A stretch of DNA of 64,000 bases from Thermophagus sp052400625. GTDB taxonomy: Bacteria > Bacteroidota > Bacteroidia > Bacteroidales > Marinilabiliaceae. The notes under the pieces were generated by a model. That model searched no databases. It had not been told where the DNA came from and saw only the letters and a list, made by a program, of their open reading frames with translations. Position numbers and translations under genes: made by a program. The stretch lies in the NCBI GenBank assembly GCA_052400625.1, contig JBQTGH010000001.1; one strand, given 5' to 3'. Shown here piece after piece: positions 26,407 through 35,281 of this stretch (position 1 is its first letter; each line of letters starts with the position of its first letter).

Positions 26407-27411
26407 TTACTTTTTCTCACCATCTGGCAAATGAACCTCCAACAATTTACATTTTCCGTCCGTATGGATTGAAAATTCTTTCAAATCGGCAGGAATCAAC
26501 ACGGTCTCCCCCATCGAAATACTCTCCTTTTGATCGTTATGGTAAATAATTTCGGCATGTCCTTCTACTCCAATCAGAATAATGAATGAGTCAAGATAAT
26601 AAAAATCTTTGTGCAGAACATGCCCGTTAAGGTCTATCAGACTGGTTACAAAATAGGGTGACTCAACAATCCGTGTCGTTTCATTGGGACGCACCGAATA
26701 TTCCGTCTTATAATGCCCGTTTCCTGAAAAATCGATGACATCCAAAGCCAATTCAGTATGAAGTTCTCTGGTATTTCCCTGAGCATCCCTCCGATCATAA
26801 TCATATATTCTATAGGTTAAATCAGATGTCTGTTGAATTTCAGCAAGTAAAATTCCCTTTCCTATAGCATGCACCCTCCCGGCCGGAATAAAAAACACAT
26901 CTCCGGGGGATACTTCGTGCTTCTGCAACAACTCATCCACTCTTTTTTCTTTTAAAGCTTTCAGATACTCCTCACTGCTAGTATCCTTTTTAAATCCACT
27001 GATCAAAAATGAGCCTGCATCTGCCTGCATGACATACCACATTTCCGTCTTTCCAAAGGAATTATGACGCTTTGCAGCCCATTCATCATTCGGATGAACC
27101 TGAATAGACAAGTCGTCATTGGCATCGATAAATTTTATCAACAATGGAAATTCTTCGCCATATTTTTCAAAAACCTTATCACCTACTAATTCTGACATAT
27201 AAATTTCGAGCAATTCATTCAAGGTATTCCCCTTCAAAAAGCCGTTGCATACAACCGAAACATCCCCATCAACACCACTCAACTCCCAACTTTCTCCAAT
27301 ATCACGCGCTGTTCCCAAATTTTTACTCAATACAGTATTCAACTTTGTGCCACCCCAAATTTTAGGTTTGAAAATAGGATTAAATTTCAAGGGATATAAT
27401 TTTTTTTCCAT
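26407..27411 (-). CDS. manA: Mannose-6-phosphate isomerase, class I (cupin)
   Basis: Interconverts mannose 6-phosphate and fructose 6-phosphate, feeding GDP-mannose and surface glycan synthesis. 334 residues, matching the shorter Bacillus-type ManA. The opening is PLKFNPIFKPKIWGGTKL. The zinc ligands are found in SIQVHPNDEWA (about 100-110), KTEMWYVM (about 118) and AGRVHAIGKG (about 175). It is head to head with engB, with promoter elements 31 bp apart. Transcribed alone. Confidence 0.94.
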   Translation of the reverse strand: MEKKLYPLKFNPIFKPKIWGGTKLNTVLSKNLGTARDIGESWELSGVDGDVSVVCNGFLKGNTLNELLEIYMSELVGDKVFEKYGEEFPLLIKFIDANDDLSIQVHPNDEWAAKRHNSFGKTEMWYVMQADAGSFLISGFKKDTSSEEYLKALKEKRVDELLQKHEVSPGDVFFIPAGRVHAIGKGILLAEIQQTSDLTYRIYDYDRRDAQGNTRELHTELALDVIDFSGNGHYKTEYSVRPNETTRIVESPYFVTSLIDLNGHVLHKDFYYLDSFIILIGVEGHAEIIYHNDQKESISMGETVLIPADLKEFSIHTDGKCKLLEVHLPDGEKK

Positions 27412-27440
27412 TGTCGTTGATTTTTTATTTCACCAATTCA

Positions 27441-27448
27441 CAAAGATA
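27441..27448 (-). promoter_or_regulatory. -7 element of manA
   Basis: TATCTTTG on the minus strand, 30 bp before the manA start codon. No good TTG partner is visible. The upstream half overlaps the engB promoter region. Confidence 0.5.
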
Positions 27449-27479
27449 ATCACTTCATCTATTTATCCCCATTTTTATC

Positions 27480-27487
27480 TACTTTTG
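27480..27487 (+). promoter_or_regulatory. -7 element of engB
   Basis: TACTTTTG ends only 9 bp before the engB ATG, so the engB transcript would be nearly leaderless. Confidence 0.5.
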
Positions 27488-27496
27488 CAAATAAAA

Positions 27497-28090
27497 ATGG
27501 ATATAACAGATGCACGTTTTTTGAAAAGCAGTCCACATCCTAAAGACTGCCCTACTCCTAATAAACCTGAATTTGCCTTTATCGGCCGATCAAACGTTGG
27601 CAAATCATCGTTGTTGAACATGCTTTGCCAACGAAAAAGCTTAGCCAAAATCTCCGGAACCCCCGGAAAAACAAGACTCATAAACCATTATATCATCAAC
27701 AACCAATGGTATTTGGTCGATTTACCGGGTTATGGTTATGCTAAACTACCCAAAACGGAAAGAGAGAAATTCACAAAAATGATCAATTCCTATTTGATAG
27801 ATCGCCCCAATTTATCCACACTTTTTGTTTTGGTTGACAGCAGGCATGCTCCGCTAAAACAAGATTTGAACTTTATACAAAACTTAGGGAAAAACAACAT
27901 TCCCTTTTCTATTGTTTTTACTAAAACTGACAAGCTAAAACCCTTGCAGCTCGAAAACAACATCAAGGTATATAAGGAACGTCTCCTCCTGGATTGGGAA
28001 ATATTACCACCAATATTTTACACCTCAGTTGTCACAAAAAGTGGAAGAGAAGAAATTCTCCATTATATTCAAGAAATTAACAAACTCTGA
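27497..28090 (+). CDS. engB: Ribosome biogenesis GTP-binding protein YsxC/EngB
   Basis: GTPase needed for assembly of the large ribosomal subunit. The start at ATG 27497 (MDITDARFLK) gives 197 residues, the usual size. The frame stays open a further 84 codons upstream across the manA 5' end, but that extension overlaps manA and the promoter and is not credible. G1 is GRSNVGKSS, G3 is DLPGYG, G4 is FTKTDK. Predicted leaderless or near-leaderless transcript. Confidence 0.95.
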   Translation: MDITDARFLKSSPHPKDCPTPNKPEFAFIGRSNVGKSSLLNMLCQRKSLAKISGTPGKTRLINHYIINNQWYLVDLPGYGYAKLPKTEREKFTKMINSYLIDRPNLSTLFVLVDSRHAPLKQDLNFIQNLGKNNIPFSIVFTKTDKLKPLQLENNIKVYKERLLLDWEILPPIFYTSVVTKSGREEILHYIQEINKL

Positions 28091-28162
28091 AAATCCTCTA
28101 TTATTTTTAGGGTTCCGCAAAACTTTAACCCCGTATTTCTACTTATAAAAGTTGATTTTTCT

Positions 28163-28170
28163 TATCTTTG
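28163..28170 (+). promoter_or_regulatory. -7 element of prs
   Basis: TATCTTTG lies 46 bp before the prs start codon. The upstream TTG element is not clear. Confidence 0.5.
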
Positions 28171-28215
28171 CAGGCAGACAATTCCTAATAAAACAACTGA
28201 AAAACAGGATTTTAA

Positions 28216-29154
28216 ATGCCACCCAAAGCACCTATCAAACTCTTTTCCGGTTCCAATACTAGGTATTTAGCCGAAAAAATCAGCCTTTGCAATGGACGAG
28301 AACTTGGAAACATTAATGTGATGCGATTCAGTGACGGAGAATTCACCACCGCCTTTGAAGAGACCATACGCGGAGCCCATGTATTCCTTATCCAGTCAAC
28401 GTTTCCCCCCTCAGATAATCTATTCGAATTATTAATGATGATTGATGCAGCCAAGAGGGCATCAGCATACAAACTGGTAGCTGTAATTCCCTACTTTGGT
28501 TTTGCACGTCAAGATCGCAAAGACAAGCCTAGGGTTGCCATTGGGGCCAAACTGGTAGCTGATTTACTCACCACCGCAGGCGTGGACAGAATCATTACCA
28601 TGGATTTGCATGCCGATCAAATACAAGGCTTTTTCGACATTCCGGTTGATCATCTTTATGCTTCCAGCATTTTTGTTCCACACATACGAAAATTAAACCT
28701 CGACAACCTAGTAGTTGCTTCCCCCGATGTGGGAGGCACCAAAAGAGCCAACACCTATGCCAAATTTCTCGATAGCCCAATGGTTATTTGCCACAAACAC
28801 CGTTCAAAAGCCAATGTGGTAGATGAAATGCGTATCATTGGCGATGTGGAAGGGAAAAATGTTGTAATATTGGATGACATGGTAGATACGGCAGGAACTC
28901 TTTCTAAAGCTGCAGATATGATGATGGATCAAGGAGCAAAAAGTGTCAGAGCTTTTGCCACCCACCCTGTTCTCAGTGGTCCTGCTTACGAAAATATTGA
29001 AAATTCAAAAATTGATGAGCTATACGTTACCGACTCAATTCCTTTACGTCGGAAGTCGGAAAAAATCAAGGTTCTCTCTGCTGCACAACTATTTGCAGAC
29101 ACTATAGAAAAAGTTTATAATTACCAATCTATTAGCACGCAGTTTGTTATTTAA
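28216..29154 (+). CDS. prs: Ribose-phosphate pyrophosphokinase
   Basis: Makes PRPP from ribose 5-phosphate and ATP for nucleotide, histidine and NAD synthesis. The 312-residue protein has the paired phosphoribosyltransferase-type folds. The catalytic flexible-loop region is VIPYFGFARQDRKDKPR (about 90-106). The metal-binding MDLHADQIQGFF follows (about 130), and the PRPP-binding loop is VVILDDMVDTAGTL (about 216-229). It precedes rplY by about 100 bp, with a separate -7 element between. Confidence 0.96.
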   Translation: MPPKAPIKLFSGSNTRYLAEKISLCNGRELGNINVMRFSDGEFTTAFEETIRGAHVFLIQSTFPPSDNLFELLMMIDAAKRASAYKLVAVIPYFGFARQDRKDKPRVAIGAKLVADLLTTAGVDRIITMDLHADQIQGFFDIPVDHLYASSIFVPHIRKLNLDNLVVASPDVGGTKRANTYAKFLDSPMVICHKHRSKANVVDEMRIIGDVEGKNVVILDDMVDTAGTLSKAADMMMDQGAKSVRAFATHPVLSGPAYENIENSKIDELYVTDSIPLRRKSEKIKVLSAAQLFADTIEKVYNYQSISTQFVI

Positions 29155-29159
29155 TTTAT

Positions 29160-29167
29160 TACCTTTG
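29160..29167 (+). promoter_or_regulatory. -7 element of rplY
   Basis: TACCTTTG, an exact box, begins 5 bp after the prs stop codon and 93 bp before the rplY start. A TTTG at 13 bp upstream is too close to be a standard -33. Confidence 0.5.
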
Positions 29168-29252
29168 CGGCCGCAAAAAAGCTTCGTGTGATGGGGAATT
29201 AAGGTTTCACATTACAATCTTAATTTTGAGTAACACATAAAAAACAAAAACA

Positions 29253-29831
29253 ATGCAGACAATTGAATTAAAAGCGACCAAGCGTGAAGATCTTGGAAAA
29301 ACAGCTACCCGTAAGCTCCGCAAGGAAGGTAGAGTTCCTTGTGTTATCTATGGAGGAAAAGAAACCATTCATGTTTCAGCGTTGCTTAAAGATTTCAACA
29401 AACTGATTTTTACGCCCAAGGTACACTTGGTGAATCTAGATGTTGAGGGTGAAAAGTATGATGCCATTATTCAGGATGTTCAATTTCATCCGGTATCAGA
29501 TAATGCCATTCATGTTGACTTTCTTCAGGTATTTCAGGATAAACCCATTACTATCGAAATACCTGTAAAACTAAAAGGATTGGCAGTAGGTGTAAAAGCC
29601 GGGGGTAAATTGACACTGGAAAAACGGAAATTAAAAGTTAAAGCTCTGACCAAGGATATTCCTGACATGTTGGAAATTGATGTTACCAACCTTGGTCTTG
29701 GTAAAAGTATTCAGGTTGGCCAGCTCAATTTTGAAAACATCGAATTGCTCAATACCAGCAATCAGGTGGTGGCATCGGTTAAACTGACACGGGCTGCACG
29801 CGCCGCTGGTCAAACAGCAGAAGAAGCATAA
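29253..29831 (+). CDS. rplY: Ribosomal protein L25 (Ctc/TL5 type)
   Basis: Binds 5S rRNA in the large subunit. The 192-residue length is that of the two-domain Ctc/TL5 form. The N-terminal 5S-binding domain (about 1-95) has LKATKREDLGKTATRKLRKEGRVPCVIYGG, and a C-terminal beta domain follows (about 96-192). The C terminus is Ala/Glu-rich. It has its own promoter element and a strong terminator. Confidence 0.95.
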   Translation: MQTIELKATKREDLGKTATRKLRKEGRVPCVIYGGKETIHVSALLKDFNKLIFTPKVHLVNLDVEGEKYDAIIQDVQFHPVSDNAIHVDFLQVFQDKPITIEIPVKLKGLAVGVKAGGKLTLEKRKLKVKALTKDIPDMLEIDVTNLGLGKSIQVGQLNFENIELLNTSNQVVASVKLTRAARAAGQTAEEA

Positions 29832-29859
29832 AGTTACAATATTTCTTTTCATCAAATCA

Positions 29860-29890
29860 AACCTCCATATGGCTCAATATGGAGGTTTTT
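29860..29890 (+). terminator. Terminator of rplY
   Basis: AACCTCCATAT (29860-29870) pairs perfectly with ATATGGAGGTT (29877-29887) around a 6-nt loop, followed by a T-rich tract. Confidence 0.88.
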
Positions 29891-29952
29891 TCTATTTTTT
29901 CTCAAAATATAAATCTCACCTTCTCCTATTAGGAGTTAATAACTGATTAACC

Positions 29953-29960
29953 TAATTTTG
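29953..29960 (+). promoter_or_regulatory. -7 element of pth
   Basis: TAATTTTG lies 23 bp before the start codon. A CTCC-TATTA-GGAG inverted repeat sits just upstream, near where the -33 element would be. Confidence 0.45.
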
Positions 29961-29982
29961 CGGAAGAAATCAATACTGCAAG

Positions 29983-30609
29983 ATGAAAACCCTTCTTAAA
30001 AATTTACATAACTTATTACTTCCAAAAAATAATAAGGACAAAACAGTGAAATATTTAATTACAGGATTAGGAAACATTGGAAAAGAATACGAACATACCC
30101 GACATAACATTGGGTTTGACATACTAGATGCCATCGCAAAACAAGAAGGACTTGATTTTGATGACGTCAGATATGGGGCTATTACAGAATATAAATATAA
30201 AGGGCGAATATTTATTTTATTGAAACCCAACACATATGTCAATCTTAGCGGCAGGGCTGTCAACTACTGGATGAAAAAAGAAAAAATTCCTGCGGAAAGG
30301 TTACTCATTGTTTTGGATGATCTGGCACTTTCTTTTGGCACCTTGAGATTAAGAGCCAAAGGTAGTGATGCCGGACATAACGGATTAAAAAACATCAACC
30401 AAGTACTGGGACATAACAACTATGCACGGTTAAGATTTGGTATAGGGAATGATTTTCCTCGGGGACGCCAAATTGAACATGTTTTGGGAAGATGGTCGTC
30501 AGATGAAGCCGCCCAACTTCCCGAACGCATTGAAATGGCCGGCGAAATCATTAAAGCCTTTGGAACTATCGGCCTAGCCCAAACCATGAGCCAATATAAT
30601 AACAAATAA
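29983..30609 (+). CDS. pth: Peptidyl-tRNA hydrolase
   Basis: Recycles peptidyl-tRNA released from stalled ribosomes. 208 residues; the usual family start corresponds to residue 22 (VKYLITGLGNIGKEY), and a 21-residue basic leader precedes it, as is common in Bacteroidota. A GTG at residue 22 is the alternative start. The catalytic histidine is in HTRHNIGF, and the substrate-binding asparagines are in KPNTYVNLSG and AGHNGLKNI. First of a run pth, Hsp15-like and DUF4924. Confidence 0.95.
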   Translation: MKTLLKNLHNLLLPKNNKDKTVKYLITGLGNIGKEYEHTRHNIGFDILDAIAKQEGLDFDDVRYGAITEYKYKGRIFILLKPNTYVNLSGRAVNYWMKKEKIPAERLLIVLDDLALSFGTLRLRAKGSDAGHNGLKNINQVLGHNNYARLRFGIGNDFPRGRQIEHVLGRWSSDEAAQLPERIEMAGEIIKAFGTIGLAQTMSQYNNK

Positions 30610-30614
30610 CTATT

Positions 30615-31016
30615 ATGAATAGGTCAGAAACGGTTCGAATTGACAAATTCCTGTGGGCTGTCAGACTCTTCAAAACGCGTAGTCTGGCCGCCGAAGCTTG
30701 CAAAAAAGGAAGGGTACTCATCGACAACTTACCAGTAAAATCCTCTCGACTGATTCGTTGTGGTGATAAAATTTCCATCAAAGTACCTCCGGCTATAAAG
30801 ACTTACAAAGTTCTCAATTTGTCGGAAAAAAGAATGGGAGCAAAACTCGTTGACGGTTTCATTGAAGATGTTACTCCAAAAGAAGAACTGGAACTTTTGG
30901 AAATGGCTCATCTTACACAAAAAATGAACCGACCAAAAGGAACCGGACGACCTACAAAAAAAGATCGCAGAGAACTGGACAACCTGAATGACAAAGGTTG
31001 GAATTTCTTTGATTAA
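30615..31016 (+). CDS. hslR: S4-domain RNA-binding protein (Hsp15-like)
   Basis: 133-residue protein whose N-terminal S4 domain (about 8-70: VRIDKFLWAVRLFKTRSLAAEA) matches the heat-shock protein Hsp15. That protein binds the free large ribosomal subunit carrying a stalled nascent chain. The C-terminal tail is Lys/Arg-rich with GTGRPTKKDRREL, the usual Hsp15 ending. It lies 5 bp downstream of pth, which also acts on stalled peptidyl-tRNA, so the pairing makes sense. The symbol is by analogy with Escherichia coli. Confidence 0.88.
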   Translation: MNRSETVRIDKFLWAVRLFKTRSLAAEACKKGRVLIDNLPVKSSRLIRCGDKISIKVPPAIKTYKVLNLSEKRMGAKLVDGFIEDVTPKEELELLEMAHLTQKMNRPKGTGRPTKKDRRELDNLNDKGWNFFD

Positions 31017-31058
31017 TCACCATAATATTCAACATAAAACCTATTTTTCTCTCTAATA

Positions 31059-31604
31059 ATGATTGTTTCAAAACATAAAAAGCAAAACGATATCGCAGGA
31101 TATATCCTCTATATGTGGCAGATTGAAGATCTCATCCGCGCAAACGATCTGGACATGGCGAAAATTGAGAAGACCATCATATCGCAATACGAACAACCCG
31201 AAAATGTCAAAAAAGAAATTTTTGATTGGTATGAAAACCTAGTTTTCATGATAAAAAATGAAAAGATTGAACAGAAAGGTCACCTTCAAGTCTTGATCAA
31301 TATAATTAACGACATGAACAACCTTCATCTCAAACTTATGCACTCGTCCAAAGAAATGGCTTATCAGCATCAATTTATGAAGGCCGTTCCGCACATTAAA
31401 GAGCTTGAAAAAAAAATGAAACCAACCCCCCGACATGATATCGAACTGATGCTGGCCGCTCTTTATAATGCTTTTATGCTTAAACTTCAAGGAACGGAAA
31501 TAACCGATGCCACCAAGGAAGCCTTAACCATATTTGGAAAATCTTTATCCCTGTTATCAGCCAAATATCGACAAGAACAAAAAGGTGAACTTAATCCGGA
31601 ATAA
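31059..31604 (+). CDS. DUF4924 family protein
   Basis: 181-residue, mostly helical cytosolic protein of a family restricted to Bacteroidota, with no known function. The opening NDIAGYILYMWQIEDLIRAN and the central HLQVLINIINDMNNLHLKL are typical. It follows the Hsp15-like gene by 42 bp on the same strand. Its last 14 bases overlap the end of the convergent DCC-family gene. Confidence 0.85.
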   Translation: MIVSKHKKQNDIAGYILYMWQIEDLIRANDLDMAKIEKTIISQYEQPENVKKEIFDWYENLVFMIKNEKIEQKGHLQVLINIINDMNNLHLKLMHSSKEMAYQHQFMKAVPHIKELEKKMKPTPRHDIELMLAALYNAFMLKLQGTEITDATKEALTIFGKSLSLLSAKYRQEQKGELNPE

Positions 31605-31968
31605 AAGTACAAGTAGCACGGCGCCCAAACCATTGGTAACGGTTTTTTGCAACCATACGATAGCCCCATTTGAGGAATGAAGAGGGAAAAAACTTTAAAA
31701 TGCGTCCACACCAATGCCCGGTTTTCCCAGAATGTTCCAGAATATAAAGAATTGCAGAAGAACCTGATAATACAGATCCTTCTTTCGTTTTAACAACTAC
31801 TTCATCAAAGTTATTCAAGTCTAGCCCCAATTGATGCATCAACAGAATACCTGGACCCGATTGTGCCGAAATCAACGACATCGAATCTCCGCTCCTTTTC
31901 TTTAACCACCTGGCAAAACCACTACACAACACGCAATAACCATCAAAAATCACTGTTATTGGTTTCAT
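31591..31968 (-). CDS. Thiol-disulfide oxidoreductase of the DCC family (DUF393)
   Basis: 125-residue protein with the family-defining motif FDGYCVLCSG (about 8-17), a DxxCxxC redox-type site at the end of the first strand. The rest, including SAILYILEHSG and WGYRMVAKNRYQWFGRR, fits the family. The cellular substrate is unknown. It overlaps DUF4924 by 14 bp tail to tail. Confidence 0.88.
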   Translation of the reverse strand: MKPITVIFDGYCVLCSGFARWLKKRSGDSMSLISAQSGPGILLMHQLGLDLNNFDEVVVKTKEGSVLSGSSAILYILEHSGKTGHWCGRILKFFPSSFLKWGYRMVAKNRYQWFGRRATCTFIPD

Positions 31969-32007
31969 TTTATCTCCTAATCGATCAACGCCTTAAAGTA
32001 ATCATTA

Positions 32008-33291
32008 CTACTTTAACACCATATCCACCCTTCTGTTCACCATTTCATGTACTCTAGAAGATAAATCCCCCTCTGAAAAGATCGGATCATCGGTCCCTTT
32101 GGGAATAATCTCTATTTTTGAACGATCAATCCCAAAATTTTTAACCATAAAGTCTTTAACTGCCTTACATTGATTTAGACTCTCTTCAACAGCATCTAGG
32201 CTCTCATTCTCGGAATGGTAATAACCATATAGATACAACTTCTTGTCAGATGAATTATGCAATTGCACCGCCATTTGCCCCATCAACAGTTGATCGGCTG
32301 GACTAAAGGATCTAAATTTTCTTTCCGGAAAGAAAAGGGTTCTGACATTATAACGATCATAAATAATCTTCAAAGTTTCAGATATTACGACAGAATCTTT
32401 TTTCACAGGCCTATTTGCTTCATACAACGCCATTTCATCGGCAAGCCTTCTTACCTCATCCTCAAAATTATCCTTCTGTTTCCTTCCAAGTAAATCCATT
32501 CCTTCCGAACGATAGGTCCACCGCACATGGCGACGATCCTTATCACCCAATTTGTAGCTCACATTTAGTGATGTAAACAAATAGCGATCATTGGTAGCTC
32601 CGGTTAATATATTATCCAGATTGTCTGACGTTGAGAAGCGTAAAATACTTTCCACACCCACATCAAATCGGTTGTTTAACCGGTACATTACCCCTAATCC
32701 GAAAGGCATCACAATCTCCGATTGACGAGGTTTTTTCTTGCGGTAATCATTTTTATCATATCCAAGCACCACATATTCAGAACTGGCAGTTTCGTATAGG
32801 TCACTTCGCTGTACCACTTCTCCGGTCTCACTGAAAAGCAAACGACTACGAAACAAAGTTGCCCCCACACCAATCTTCAAATAAAAATTCCAGTGATCAT
32901 TTATCGGTCCGGGATGTGCAGACATTTGATTCAATATGGCAATCCCGTTAATGGAAAAGTCGAGCAAGTCTCCTTCAAATCCGTACCGACCTTCCTTGCC
33001 TGACATATCTGCCTGGAGATATTGAAGCTCAAAGCCAAAAGCAGGTACCAGATGTTTAGTTAACAAAACAGAAGGACCAAAGTGAATATCTTCATCCGGA
33101 ATAATGGTGTATCCTCGTTGATCGGCATACATAAAAACTGGACCAAACCCCACTCCCACTGACCATGTGTTATATTTCTGACCAAAGGAATATATCATTT
33201 CGGGGGTTTTAATAAACCCTTTTTTTTCTGCGATTTGCCCACTTACAGTACCACTAAAAATTAGTAGGGTAATTATTACAGAAAGTCTCAT
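32008..33291 (-). CDS. OmpA-type outer membrane barrel protein with degenerate C-terminal domain
   Basis: 427 residues: signal peptide (about 1-18), an N-terminal beta-barrel of about 250 residues (KYNTWSVGVGFGPVFMYAD through FTSLNVSYKLG), and a C-terminal OmpA-like domain (about 310-427). It is clearly paralogous to the upstream gene, sharing KYNTWSV-GFGP, a conserved barrel and the closing VNRRVDM. The two peptidoglycan-binding positions are replaced: the usual GYxD is GYYH, and the usual arginine of LSxRR is glutamine (SLNQC). It may therefore not bind peptidoglycan. It overlaps the upstream gene by 4 bp (ATGA-type coupling). Confidence 0.85.
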   Translation of the reverse strand: MRLSVIITLLIFSGTVSGQIAEKKGFIKTPEMIYSFGQKYNTWSVGVGFGPVFMYADQRGYTIIPDEDIHFGPSVLLTKHLVPAFGFELQYLQADMSGKEGRYGFEGDLLDFSINGIAILNQMSAHPGPINDHWNFYLKIGVGATLFRSRLLFSETGEVVQRSDLYETASSEYVVLGYDKNDYRKKKPRQSEIVMPFGLGVMYRLNNRFDVGVESILRFSTSDNLDNILTGATNDRYLFTSLNVSYKLGDKDRRHVRWTYRSEGMDLLGRKQKDNFEDEVRRLADEMALYEANRPVKKDSVVISETLKIIYDRYNVRTLFFPERKFRSFSPADQLLMGQMAVQLHNSSDKKLYLYGYYHSENESLDAVEESLNQCKAVKDFMVKNFGIDRSKIEIIPKGTDDPIFSEGDLSSRVHEMVNRRVDMVLK

Positions 33292-34610
33292 TCTTCAATT
33301 TTTTGGAAAATATCTACACGACGATTGACCATATGAACACCATTTGGCGCAAGCTCCTTGGTATTGGATAGTAGTTCATTCTCTCCTACAGGTTCAGTTT
33401 CGAAGCGGCTCCGGTCAATGCCATAATCTTTCACCAAGACGTCGACCACGGCATCACATCGCCTTTGACTTAACTTAACATTATAGTCGTCAGATCCTCG
33501 CTCATCGCAGTAACCTTGTACAATCACTTTCCGACTCTCATCTTCTTTCATAAACTGGGCAACTATTGCAATTGTCCTATGAGCCTCAGATGTGATTTCC
33601 GTCTTATCAAAACCAAAGAATACAGATGCAACCAATACATAGCGTTGTTCTACAATTTCATTATAAATTAATGTTGTATCTGTAACTGATGAATCATTTG
33701 CGGCCAAATAATCAAGTCTCTGACGCAATGAATCAAGCTCACGCCCAAAGGGCTGTTTTTGCCGTTCTCTTTCATAGGCCAGATTAAAATCTTTATAGGT
33801 CCACAAAGAATGCCGCTTATTCTTTTTGCCTATTTTATATGTCAAAGTAAAAAGTGCGGCCATGTATGAATCATTATCGGCACCCGTGAGATTGACATCC
33901 AAATTATCCTGAGTAAGATTCCTTAAGGTAAGCTCAAAACCAACATCAAAGCTTTTATTAAGTCTGTAATCGATTCCCAAACCAATGGGAACCACCACCT
34001 CACTTCTGCGATCTGTTATTTCTTCGGGGTTCTGTCTATCATATCCTATGGCCAGATAATCGGTCTCAGCCCAACCATAAGGACGAGGATAACCTGGTGT
34101 CCCGCTATGAACCTCTCCTACCGTTATCCAATTTCCGGTGCTTAGACTTCTCTGGCGCGCTCTAAAGTAATTAACACCCAGTCCTATTTTACCATATATA
34201 TTAAGGCGGTCACGAATGGGGCCAAAGAGCACCAACTGATTGATACTCACATTCAGATTTAAGGATAAATCATAAAAATTCCCAGAAAAGTACCGGGTAT
34301 TCTTTTCCCCATACAGATCTGCTGTCAAAAACTGAGCATCAACAGACCAAGGTCTGCCAAACTGTTTACTAACCAAAAAAGATGGTCCAAAGCGCCAGTG
34401 TGAGGATGGGAATAGGGCATAATCATTTACATCAGTATAATAAACTACCGGGCCGAAGCCGGCCGTCACAGACCAGGTATTATACTTTTTGTCAGGGTTG
34501 TAAAGTTGCTCTTCCTCAAGATTATAAAAATCTATTTGCTGGGCAACTAATTCCCCGATCCCTTCAAATAGAACTATTATTATAATGAGAGCTAGTAAAA
34601 TATGTTTCAT
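33288..34610 (-). CDS. OmpA-family outer membrane protein with peptidoglycan-binding domain
   Basis: 440 residues with a signal peptide (about 1-23, ending LVAQQ), then an N-terminal beta-barrel of about 265 residues. A charged linker (about 285-320) and a C-terminal OmpA domain (about 325-440) follow. The diaminopimelate-binding aspartate and arginine are both present (GYCDERGSDDYN and KLSQRRCDAV). It should link the outer membrane to the cell wall. It is the first gene of a two-gene operon with a divergent paralogue. The barrel family, with the KYNTWSVTAGFGPV start, is not one I can name more precisely. Confidence 0.88.
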   Translation of the reverse strand: MKHILLALIIIIVLFEGIGELVAQQIDFYNLEEEQLYNPDKKYNTWSVTAGFGPVVYYTDVNDYALFPSSHWRFGPSFLVSKQFGRPWSVDAQFLTADLYGEKNTRYFSGNFYDLSLNLNVSINQLVLFGPIRDRLNIYGKIGLGVNYFRARQRSLSTGNWITVGEVHSGTPGYPRPYGWAETDYLAIGYDRQNPEEITDRRSEVVVPIGLGIDYRLNKSFDVGFELTLRNLTQDNLDVNLTGADNDSYMAALFTLTYKIGKKNKRHSLWTYKDFNLAYERERQKQPFGRELDSLRQRLDYLAANDSSVTDTTLIYNEIVEQRYVLVASVFFGFDKTEITSEAHRTIAIVAQFMKEDESRKVIVQGYCDERGSDDYNVKLSQRRCDAVVDVLVKDYGIDRSRFETEPVGENELLSNTKELAPNGVHMVNRRVDIFQKIEE

Positions 34611-35281
34611 GTTTCTGATTTGGTTAATGATGTCAATATTAATCCGAGAACATTCAGGTCTATGGTCTAAAATTCACATATCCATTTTTTAAATTTGGAT
34701 ATACTAATTCTTCGCAATTAAAACCTTAACCAAATCTAAAATTAAAAACCAGCAGCGTAAAGGAAATTTTTACCAACTAATGATTAGTATAGATTAAAGT
34801 AAAACAGTTTACAGTCAGAAAGCATAGAGAAAGAAGAATTTTATTTATAATCTAGGCAGAATAATCCTATAATTTCATTGGAGAGAGGAGAACAAATAAA
34901 TATGGCAAAGCTCAAATTTTGAGATAGACGAAAAAATTATTTTTCGCTTTCAAAGGTTATATCAATGACCGGTAAAGGTTATGACGGAACCTTGCATAAG
35001 TTTTACAGAGATCGTGTATAAAGAATGACCAACATTAGGGATAACCTTAAACTGACAGTTGAGATAAGTTTGAACAACAACATGTAATCGTAATAACAAA
35101 GCGGTTGCAGAATGATGAAAGACACATTCAATAATCTGCTTGGTTGAAGAAAGGAAATTATTTTGGAATCGTATATCAAACAAAAATAAAATGGACTTCT
35201 TAGCGTGAGATTCACGCGAAGAGGTCCATTTTTTCTGCATTTAATTCATTATACAACTTGTTATTAAAGCATTGCAACTTT
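34611..35281. other. Intergenic region ompA-like pair / dsbD
   Basis: This 671-bp AT-rich region contains no credible protein gene. It holds the dsbD terminator hairpin (35189-35234). It also has a TAAATTTG box on the plus strand at 34690-34697 with no matching upstream element. A short palindrome CTCAAA-T-TTTGAG lies near 34912. A small RNA on the plus strand ending at the hairpin is possible but unsupported otherwise. Confidence 0.5.
35189..35234 (-). terminator. Terminator of dsbD (hairpin usable in both directions)
   Basis: AAATGGACTTCTTAGCGTGA (35189-35208) pairs with the segment 35212-35231 with few mismatches. T-rich tracts follow on both strands. dsbD ends 48 bp before it. Confidence 0.8.

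Noticed and set aside
27245..27496. 84-codon upstream extension of engB
   Set aside because: It runs antisense through the start of manA and across both promoters; EngB proteins begin at the residues encoded from 27497.
34962..35240. Two short minus-strand ORFs in the gap before dsbD
   Set aside because: They span the terminator hairpin and have the composition of non-coding AT-rich DNA, with no start signals.
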